Below, piece by piece: positions 1 to 5,029 of a stretch of DNA of 6,882 nucleotides. The position numbers and the translations under genes were made by a program. The notes under the pieces were generated by a model. That model saw only the letters and a program-made list of their open reading frames with translations. It was not told the origin of the DNA and made no database searches. The stretch lies in the NCBI GenBank assembly GCA_012798055.1, contig JAAZOA010000182.1:1-6882 (forward strand). The letters are read 5' to 3'. Each line of letters begins with the position of its first letter. Positions within the stretch are counted from its first letter, which is position 1. Source of the DNA: Syntrophomonadaceae bacterium. Lineage in GTDB: Bacteria; Bacillota; Syntrophomonadia; Syntrophomonadales; Syntrophomonadaceae.

Positions 1-290
1 CCCAGGCTGCCGATCTCTGCGGACACCTGCACCGCCAGTTCGCGGGTCGGGCAGATAACCAAACCCTGTAAACCCTGCCCGGGTCTGATTTGGTTCAACA
101 GGGGCACTCCGAAAGCTGCTGTCTTCCCTGTTCCAGTCTTAGCTTGGCCCATTATGTCTCGTCCTGCCAAACCTGCAGGGATGGCTCGGACCTGTATAGG
201 AGTAGGTCTCTCAAAACCTTTCTTGGCTATCATCTGCATTAAAACAGGTTTCAAGCCCATTTGATCAAAAGTTAAAGATGGGGTCTGCAA
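1..290 (-). CDS. DEAD-box ATP-dependent RNA helicase, N-terminal part (cut by left window edge)
   Basis: This is the start of a DEAD-box helicase, an enzyme that uses ATP to unwind or remodel RNA in ribosome assembly, decay or cold adaptation. Only 96 codons are visible; the gene runs off the left edge. The translation shows the Q motif (Phe8, then GFERPTPIQ at about residues 25-33), the Walker A motif AKTGTGKT (about 50-57) and motif Ia PTRELA (about 81-86) at the usual spacing for the first RecA-like domain. DEAD, SAT and domain 2 lie outside the window. I chose the TTG start at 290 because GAGGAGG sits 8 bases upstream and the Q motif follows almost at once. An in-frame ATG at 362 would add 24 residues but has no clear ribosome binding site. 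The gene lies 121 bases downstream of the DegV-family gene on the same strand, so co-transcription is possible. The exact subfamily (CshA, DeaD or RhlE type) cannot be told from this part. Confidence 0.93.
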   Translation of the reverse strand, partial: MQTPSLTFDQMGLKPVLMQMIAKKGFERPTPIQVRAIPAGLAGRDIMGQAKTGTGKTAAFGVPLLNQIRPGQGLQGLVICPTRELAVQVSAEIGSL

Positions 291-298
291 AAATATTT

Positions 299-305
299 CC
301 TCCTC
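299..305 (-). promoter_or_regulatory. Ribosome binding site deciding the helicase TTG start
   Basis: The minus strand reads GAGGAGG here, then 8 bases, then the TTG at 290. No comparable site precedes the in-frame ATG at 362, so this site favours the shorter TTG-initiated protein. Confidence 0.7.
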
Positions 306-411
306 ATTTTCGTGAATAAATCCAATTGTGCCCAAGAGCTGCCCCCTGAGTCCCTTGAGCATAGCTAAAAGTCATGGCATGTTGGCTACAGGTCTGGTCA
401 GCTGCCAGGCG

Positions 412-1260
412 CTAGTCCCGTAGAAAAAACAAACCATAGGTACCGGGTCCAACATGGGAACCAATCAAGGCCCCCACTTCGGAAACAAAAAAGTCCTGGC
501 AGCCGAACCTCTCCTCCATCATTTGCCGGATCTGCTGTGCTCCCTCCAGATCCTTGGAATAAGCCAGCCCGACGGGTTGTTCCCGCAACCTGCTGGACCG
601 CTGTTCTATGATGTCCAAAAGTCTCTTTTTGGCTTTTTTGATGCCATGAACCCTCTCCAGGGGCTCGATTTTGCCGTCAACAATCTGCAGGATCGGTTTA
701 ATACTAAGCAGGTCGCCGATCATAGCTGCCGCCGGATTGATGCGTCCGCCCCGTTTGAGCATTTCCAAATTTCCAACGATGAAGATGCTCTCCATGCGTT
801 TGATCATCCCGTCGATCTCCCTTAATACCTCTTGCTTTTCTTTACCTGCAGCAATAGCGCGAGCCGCCTGCAAAACCATCAACCCTTGTCCCAGTGAAGC
901 ATTGCGGGAGTCGACAACGGTGATCCTCTCTCTGTTCACCAGGTCGCGGGCGATGGAGGCAGTCTGGCAGGTACCGCTTAGTTCGGATGAGAATGCGAGG
1001 TAGATCACGTCGTCATCTGTCTCTCGCATGACTCTGGAGAACTCGGTATGGAAATCGGCCAGATTAACCTGGGAAGTGGTCGGGATTATTCCCGGTTCTT
1101 CCAACAATCCGTAAAATTGGGAGGGGCTGATACTCAAGCGATCTTGATAGGTAACACCATTGATCAAGGTGGACATGTAAAAAGATCTGATCCCCAGTCC
1201 GTCAAGGATTTCTTTATCCAAATCACAGCCATTGTCCGTATAGAGGGTGATCTTTGCCAT
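412..1260 (-). CDS. DegV family (fatty-acid-binding) protein
   Basis: A complete 282-residue protein of the DegV family, at the family's usual length of about 280. Members bind a fatty acid between two alpha/beta domains; in Firmicutes some deliver exogenous fatty acids to the fatty acid kinase FakA (as FakB proteins). Family marks are TDNGCDL near residues 8-14, TTSQ at 61-64, SSELSGT at 91-97, VVDSRNASLGQG at 115-126, LKRGGRI at 168-174, the IKP...DGKI segment around 187-198, and SHVGPGTYG near 268-276. The Thr/Ser of TTSQ and the Ser of the SELSG loop are the family positions that hold the lipid carboxylate. No signal peptide or membrane segment is visible, so it should be cytoplasmic. I chose the ATG at 1260 because AGGAG lies 9 bases upstream; a TTG at 1278 in the same frame overlaps that site and is less likely. 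No fakA lies nearby, so the FakB role is inference from family only. Confidence 0.93.
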   Translation of the reverse strand: MAKITLYTDNGCDLDKEILDGLGIRSFYMSTLINGVTYQDRLSISPSQFYGLLEEPGIIPTTSQVNLADFHTEFSRVMRETDDDVIYLAFSSELSGTCQTASIARDLVNRERITVVDSRNASLGQGLMVLQAARAIAAGKEKQEVLREIDGMIKRMESIFIVGNLEMLKRGGRINPAAAMIGDLLSIKPILQIVDGKIEPLERVHGIKKAKKRLLDIIEQRSSRLREQPVGLAYSKDLEGAQQIRQMMEERFGCQDFFVSEVGALIGSHVGPGTYGLFFLRD

Positions 1261-1329
1261 CGTGCTCAACTCCTGCAACCATATTTACCCTGAAAAAACC
1301 AATGAAACCCATCGTACCCAACACTAAGC

Positions 1330-1358
1330 ATTTTACTATGTTCACAGGCAATAAACAA
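1330..1358 (-). promoter_or_regulatory. Candidate sigma-70/sigma-A promoter for the DegV-family gene
   Basis: On the minus strand TTGTTT (1358-1353) and TAAAAT (1335-1330) are separated by exactly 17 bases. Transcription would begin near 1323, leaving a leader of about 60 bases before the ATG at 1260. Found by eye; no experimental support. Confidence 0.45.
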
Positions 1359-1459
1359 GGTAGACTTCACCATCGGCTCCTGGCTATACGACTGAGAGAA
1401 GCCCATGCATCTACATCTTGCCCATCCTCCCACATCCCATGTATACTTGACGGGCTGTA

Positions 1460-1489
1460 TTGCCAAACTCTGGAGGGCTGCATTAAAAT
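1460..1489 (+). promoter_or_regulatory. Candidate sigma-70/sigma-A promoter for lysA
   Basis: TTGCCA (1460-1465) and TAAAAT (1484-1489) each match the consensus at five of six positions, with an 18-base spacer. Transcription would begin near 1496, giving a leader of about 60 bases to the GTG at 1555. A weaker alternative upstream is TTGCCC (1418-1423) with TATACT (1442-1447), also 18 bases apart. Confidence 0.45.
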
Positions 1490-1540
1490 ATAGACACTTG
1501 TGGCCTGGGATAAATATGCTGTCAACACGGGGCCGAAGAT

Positions 1541-1546
1541 AAGGAG
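1541..1546 (+). promoter_or_regulatory. Ribosome binding site deciding the lysA GTG start
   Basis: AAGGAG at 1541-1546 is followed by 8 bases and then GTG at 1555. The other in-frame GTG, at 1546, overlaps this site and cannot be served by it, so the start three codons downstream is preferred. Confidence 0.7.
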
Positions 1547-1554
1547 TGAAGATC

Positions 1555-2778
1555 GTGGGCTATGAAAAACTGGTATTCGGCAAAGCAGATGTGCATGCCT
1601 TGCTGCGGGAATACGGCAGTCCCCTTTATGTTTATGATGAAGAAATCTTGCGCGTTAGATGCCGCGAGATGCGTAACCTGATGAAATACCCGCATTTCCG
1701 GGTCAATTATTCCGCCAAAGCCAACACCAACGTTGAGCTGCTTAAGATAATCTGCTCTGAAGACCTGGATGTGGACGGTATGTCACCCGGGGAGATGTAC
1801 CTGGAAATGAAGGCCGGTTTCACACCTGACCGGATCACTTTCATCGGCAACAATGTCTCCCGGCAGGAATTGCAGTTTGCCGTAGATCACGGAATTCTGG
1901 TCAGCGTGGATTCGTTGTCCCAGTTGAAACTGTTGGGGGAAGTCAATCGGGGCGGCACAGTATGCCTGCGGATAAATCCTGGTATAGGGGCCGGCCATCA
2001 CGAGAAGGTGGTCACTGGTGGGAAAAAGGCGAAATTCGGCATCGCTGTCGAGGACCTGGCCCTGGCTCAGGAGATAGCCGCGGATTTCGATATGACCATC
2101 ACCGGACTGAATCAACACATCGGTTCTCTATTCCTGGAGCCCGATGCTTACCTGTCGGCAGCCGCCTTTATACTGGATGTAGCCGCAGGACTTCCCACTG
2201 TTAAAATGGTGGATCTGGGGGGGGGCTTCGGTATCCCCTACCGGCATGGAACAGAACCGCGCCTGGACCTGGTCCTCTTGGGAGAACAACTTGACCGCCT
2301 GGTCAACGACTGGGTAGTTGATCACCGACCCATCACCATCCGCACTGAACCCGGGCGCTATGTAGTGGCTGAAAGCGGGGCCCTGCTGGGCACTGTAACC
2401 TCGGTGAAGGAAAATTACAATACATTTTTTGTTGGCACCGACCTGGGCTTCAACACCCTGGTCAGGCCGGTCATGTACGACAGCTATCACGAACTGAGTG
2501 TTGTTCCGCCCCAGGAGCGGCCCTACCAGGAATATGACAAACCCGTATTCATCGTAGGTAATATATGCGAAAGCGGCGATATCCTTGCCCATGACAGGGT
2601 TTTGCCGGTGTGCCGGGAGGGTGACGCAATAATAGTCCATGACGCCGGAGCCTACGGTTTTGCTATGGCCAGTACCTACAATTCACGTCCCCTGCCTGCT
2701 GAAGTCCTAATCCAGCTGGACGGTACGGCTCGCCTTATCCGCAGGGCTCAGACCCTAGAAGACCTGTGGCGCGAGTAG
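1555..2778 (+). CDS. lysA: Diaminopimelate decarboxylase
   Basis: This PLP-dependent fold-III enzyme makes L-lysine and CO2 from meso-2,6-diaminopimelate, the last step of lysine synthesis, in the cytoplasm. The 407-residue product has the expected length. Numbering from the GTG at 1555, the Schiff-base lysine is Lys55 in YSAKAN; HIGS at 188-191 and GGGFGIPY at 222-229 contact PLP and its phosphate; EPGR is at 265-268; CESGD at 338-342 supplies the cysteine from the partner subunit of the dimer; and AYGFAMASTYNSRP (366-379) is the typical LysA C-terminal signature. The N-terminal segment ending in PLYVYDEE leads into the TIM-barrel domain, and the C-terminal half is the beta domain. All key residues are present, so it should be active. 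The gene stands alone: it diverges from the DegV-family gene and converges on the hydrolase gene, with no other lysine-pathway gene in view. An earlier GTG at 1546 would add three residues. Confidence 0.96.
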   Translation: MGYEKLVFGKADVHALLREYGSPLYVYDEEILRVRCREMRNLMKYPHFRVNYSAKANTNVELLKIICSEDLDVDGMSPGEMYLEMKAGFTPDRITFIGNNVSRQELQFAVDHGILVSVDSLSQLKLLGEVNRGGTVCLRINPGIGAGHHEKVVTGGKKAKFGIAVEDLALAQEIAADFDMTITGLNQHIGSLFLEPDAYLSAAAFILDVAAGLPTVKMVDLGGGFGIPYRHGTEPRLDLVLLGEQLDRLVNDWVVDHRPITIRTEPGRYVVAESGALLGTVTSVKENYNTFFVGTDLGFNTLVRPVMYDSYHELSVVPPQERPYQEYDKPVFIVGNICESGDILAHDRVLPVCREGDAIIVHDAGAYGFAMASTYNSRPLPAEVLIQLDGTARLIRRAQTLEDLWRE

Positions 2779-2804
2779 CCTCCCACTGATAAGCAGCCAC
2801 ATTG

Positions 2805-2836
2805 ATGCCCGCCTTGGAAAGGCGGGCATTCTGTTC
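2805..2836 (+). terminator. Probable intrinsic terminator downstream of lysA
   Basis: A perfect 11-base-pair stem (2805-2815 with 2819-2829, ATGCCCGCCTT against AAGGCGGGCAT) closes a three-base GGA loop 26 bases after the lysA stop. The following TTCTGTTC is only partly T-rich. The opposite strand has no T run after the stem, so the plus direction is favoured. Confidence 0.55.
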
Positions 2837-2839
2837 GGC

Positions 2840-2859
2840 AGCCCGGGAGAGTCCGGGCT
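2840..2859. repeat. Second GC-rich hairpin in the convergent gap
   Basis: AGCCCGG (2840-2846) and CCGGGCT (2853-2859) can form a 7-base-pair stem around a six-base loop. It lies ten bases after the first hairpin and 17 bases before the end of the convergent hydrolase gene. Only two T bases follow on the plus strand and none on the minus strand, so it may assist termination or RNA 3'-end stability for either gene. Confidence 0.4.
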
Positions 2860-2876
2860 TTACCCAGAAGCAGTTC

Positions 2877-3557
2877 TTAATAACGCTCCAGGTAGTTTTC
2901 TATATATTGGCGCACCTTGACTGCTGGTCGATAAATGCCGAAATGCCCTTCACATAAAATGTCAGCCTGGAGAGCTATCAATTTGGCCATGGATAGCCGC
3001 CACTTTTTGAGGTCAGAACCCCATTCCTGTTTGAAAGGCCCATGGATATCCTGCCCGAACAGTACCCTCCCTCCAGGACTATCAACGTATACCGCAATTC
3101 CTCCAGGAGTGTGGCCGGGAGTGTGCAGGCAGATCAGATTCAGGTTTCCTAAACTGATGCTTGCTTGATCCCCTTTTAGCACACAGTCGACCTTCACCTT
3201 TTGGTATTCTACCCCGTACCAAGCAGCGGCAGTAAGTTGGGGCAGTCCATCCTGGATGGCAGGTAATTCCATTTCGTGGGCAATCACCTGGGCTCCCAGG
3301 CGCTTCTTAAGCTCTTTTAGGCCACCGATATGGTCAATATGTCCATGGGTGACGATGATATATTTGATAGCCCTCGGGTCGAGTCCGCCCTGTTCCATAT
3401 TTCTCATCAGCCTGTCCACACTGCGGCCTGCACCTGCATCGACCAGGGCGGAAGCCTGGTCCCCCTCCACTAAAGAAATACAGCAGTCATCTCCGTCGGA
3501 CTGGCCGTTGCCGCCTATCTGGTAAATATGGGGGGATATTTCTATAATGCCTTTCAT
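2877..3557 (-). CDS. Metallo-beta-lactamase-fold hydrolase (glyoxalase II-like), substrate unknown
   Basis: A complete 226-residue MBL-superfamily protein. Numbering from the ATG at 3557, the zinc motif THGHIDH gives His71, His73, Asp75 and His76; the remaining ligands are His149 in TPGHTPG, Asp170 in FGQDIHG and His205 in CEGHFG. The full set predicts a binuclear metal site and an active hydrolase. Size and motif spacing resemble glyoxalase II-like and other small thioester or lactone hydrolases; there is no beta-CASP domain, flavodoxin domain or tRNase Z exosite. No signal peptide is visible, so it is probably cytoplasmic and not a secreted antibiotic-resistance lactamase. GGAGG lies four bases upstream of this ATG; a TTG at 3599 in the same frame lacks such a site. 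It follows rtcB on the same strand after 72 bases and may share its transcript. The substrate cannot be deduced. Confidence 0.9.
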   Translation of the reverse strand: MKGIIEISPHIYQIGGNGQSDGDDCCISLVEGDQASALVDAGAGRSVDRLMRNMEQGGLDPRAIKYIIVTHGHIDHIGGLKELKKRLGAQVIAHEMELPAIQDGLPQLTAAAWYGVEYQKVKVDCVLKGDQASISLGNLNLICLHTPGHTPGGIAVYVDSPGGRVLFGQDIHGPFKQEWGSDLKKWRLSMAKLIALQADILCEGHFGIYRPAVKVRQYIENYLERY

Positions 3558-3571
3558 GATGCCTCCAATCC

Positions 3572-3625
3572 GCCGGCACCCATCCTTCGCTGCCGGCAAA
3601 ATCCTGATTTTTTATTTTGCAGGAT
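3572..3625. repeat. Cluster of overlapping inverted repeats between rtcB and the hydrolase gene
   Basis: Three perfect short inverted repeats crowd the 72-base gap: GCCGGCA/TGCCGGC (3572-3578 with 3591-3597), GCAAAAT/ATTTTGC (3596-3602 with 3614-3620) and ATCCTG/CAGGAT (3601-3606 with 3620-3625). The second shares bases with each of the others, so it cannot form fully alongside them. They lie in the transcribed spacer just upstream of the hydrolase ribosome binding site at 3562-3566. Confidence 0.45.
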
Positions 3626-3629
3626 CTGG

Positions 3630-4832
3630 TCAACCTTTTATCACTGCCAGGGTCTCCAATTTCTTGACTGGTTTGACCAGATCCAGCTCATTGCGGATTA
3701 CCTCATCGATATCTTTATAAGCCCAGCGCGCTTCATCGCTGGCATCTTTTTTATTGCGCTTGCCGAAAGCTATCCCCCTGGACTGCAGATCCTCCACCGT
3801 CTCCTGTACCGTAAACTGCTTCATAGCCTGGTGGCGCGACATCCTGCGCCCAGCTCCATGACTGCAGGACATGAAACTCTCCGGATTACCCAGCCCGGAT
3901 ACTATATATGAAGTGCTTCCCATAGCCCCAGGAATAATGCCCGGCTCCCCTGCTCGGGCGCTGATGGCTCCTTTGCGGTGTACCCAGACATCCTGGCCAT
4001 AGTGGTTTTCTAAGGCTGCGTAATTATGGTGGGCGTTCACTTCCCCGCTGAATTCTATGGCCGGCAAAAGGCGGGTCAGTTCCCGCTTGACCACTTCCAG
4101 CATGGCCTGGCGATTTTCCCGAGCAAAGCGCAATGCCAGGTTCATCCACTTGATATAATCCTGCCCCTCTGGAGCAGAAATGGGCAAATAAGCCAGGTCA
4201 TATTCGGGTGGGACCGATAAGGAATCACTCTGGTTCAGTTTTTTGGCCAGCTTATTGAAATACTCGCACACTTTGTATCCGAAATTCCGGCTGCCGGAAT
4301 GCACCATCACGCAGAGCATGCCGGCTTCATCTCGTTGCAGTTCGATGAAGTGATTGCCGCTTCCCAGGGTTCCAACCTGGTAATACCCGTCTTCGATATT
4401 GGGAAGTTCGGTAAAATGCTGGCCCCTGAGTTTTTGAGCCCACTCGTCCTCCTCCATTGTCAGACAGGGCTTGGGTTTCTTGTGATGTTCGAAACCAGTT
4501 GGAACCGCCCGCATTATCTGACCCACCAGGTTGGAATATTCGGCAAAATCAAGTTGCCGGTGGTGGACGTTGGTTTCCACGAAAGCCATGCCGCAGCCTA
4601 TATCAACGCCCACTGCATTGGGAATGATGTAATCCTGGGTCGCTATTACTCCACCGATGGGCATGCCATAGCCCTGGTGGGTGTCAGGCATCAAAGCCAC
4701 CCATTTGTAAATGAACGGCAGATTGGCCAGATTCATGGCCTGCTGCAGGCATCCTGGCTCTACGTCTTCAAGGCTGGTGAGCCAGATCTTGATCGGCACT
4801 CTCTGCCGGGCCGGATCATATAGTTCGAACAT
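3630..4832 (-). CDS. rtcB: RNA-splicing/repair ligase RtcB (3'-phosphate RNA ligase)
   Basis: RtcB joins RNA ends carrying a 3'-phosphate or 2',3'-cyclic phosphate to a 5'-OH, using GTP and Mn2+ through a guanylated histidine. The complete 400-residue product matches the length of bacterial RtcB. Numbering from the ATG at 4832, the metal-binding GVDIGCG places Asp77 and Cys80; LGSGNHF gives Asn160 and His161; HSGSRNFG gives His178; NAHHNY at 266-271 carries a further metal-binding histidine. The stretch KGAISAR...GIIPGAMG...SYIV is the family signature, and SCSHGAGR holds the guanylated His325. No key residue is missing. AAGGAGG lies 7 bases before the chosen ATG; an upstream in-frame start at 4889 lacks such support. 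It diverges from a sigma-54-type regulator, as rtcB does from rtcR in E. coli, and a hydrolase gene follows. Neither rtcA nor an archease gene is in the window. Confidence 0.97.
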   Translation of the reverse strand: MFELYDPARQRVPIKIWLTSLEDVEPGCLQQAMNLANLPFIYKWVALMPDTHQGYGMPIGGVIATQDYIIPNAVGVDIGCGMAFVETNVHHRQLDFAEYSNLVGQIMRAVPTGFEHHKKPKPCLTMEEDEWAQKLRGQHFTELPNIEDGYYQVGTLGSGNHFIELQRDEAGMLCVMVHSGSRNFGYKVCEYFNKLAKKLNQSDSLSVPPEYDLAYLPISAPEGQDYIKWMNLALRFARENRQAMLEVVKRELTRLLPAIEFSGEVNAHHNYAALENHYGQDVWVHRKGAISARAGEPGIIPGAMGSTSYIVSGLGNPESFMSCSHGAGRRMSRHQAMKQFTVQETVEDLQSRGIAFGKRNKKDASDEARWAYKDIDEVIRNELDLVKPVKKLETLAVIKG

Positions 4833-5029
4833 ATTCTCTCCTCCTTCAACGTTGGAGACGATGCGGCTCCGCCTATCCCTGGCAAGCATACAACCCTATA
4901 ATCATATTTTCGCATAAAACCCGGGCTGGTTGCATTTGCTTTCCCGAATCCAATGGCTATCAATGAAGGAAAAACACCTGCAACTGTGGAATTATACCGA
5001 GAAACGCTCATCGCATCAGCCACTGGCGC
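4833..5029. other. Divergent regulatory region between rtcB and the PAS/sigma-54 activator gene
   Basis: This 197-base region should hold the rtcB promoter, any activator binding sites and the promoter of the regulator gene. Two GG-N10-GC elements face rtcB (4881-4896 and 4938-4953). A perfect TATAAT at 4897-4902 on the plus strand lacks a credible -35 partner; another TATAAT faces rtcB (4996-4991) with only a poor -35. I found no convincing plus-strand promoter for the regulator and no strong long palindrome to serve as an activator site. Confidence 0.5.
4881..4896 (-). promoter_or_regulatory. Candidate sigma-54 (-24/-12) promoter for rtcB
   Basis: On the minus strand GG (4895-4894) is followed by exactly ten bases and then GC (4883-4882), the essential sigma-54 geometry, and the -12 element reads TTGC as in the consensus. 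The -24 element departs from TGGCAC after the GG. Transcription would begin near 4870, about 38 bases before the rtcB ATG. Gene context with a divergent sigma-54 activator raises the prior. Found by eye. Confidence 0.4.

Larger units (their letters stand above)
1261..1554. other. Divergent intergenic region between the DegV-family gene and lysA
   Basis: About 290 bases without a supported gene. It holds the two candidate promoters and the ribosome binding sites of both flanking genes. I looked for a lysine riboswitch upstream of lysA and did not recognise its conserved core, and there is no terminator-like hairpin with a T run. Short open frames here have no ribosome binding site and no recognisable product. 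Confidence 0.6.

Noticed and set aside
454..1293. Several plus-strand open frames opposite the DegV-family gene
   Set aside because: They are shadows of a gene with clear family motifs and have no domain signature of their own.
1279..1545. Possible lysine riboswitch upstream of lysA
   Set aside because: The conserved lysine-riboswitch core was not recognised and no terminator or anti-terminator pair is visible. A covariance-model search with the lysine riboswitch family would settle it.
2128..2640. A 170-codon minus-strand open frame within lysA
   Set aside because: It is antisense to essential LysA motifs and has no recognisable content.
2877..3557. Antibiotic-resistance metallo-beta-lactamase
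   Set aside because: No signal peptide, and the motifs and length fit a cytoplasmic glyoxalase II-like hydrolase; the superfamily name alone does not imply lactamase activity.
4897..4902. Perfect TATAAT on the plus strand, possible promoter of the regulator gene
   Set aside because: No acceptable -35 element lies 16-18 bases upstream; it would also overlap the sequence next to the rtcB promoter candidate. Kept only as a remark.
5006..5027. Short imperfect palindromes (GCTCATCGCATCAGC and GCCACTGGC) as an activator binding site
   Set aside because: They are too short or imperfect to stand out from chance, and no second copy was found in the region.
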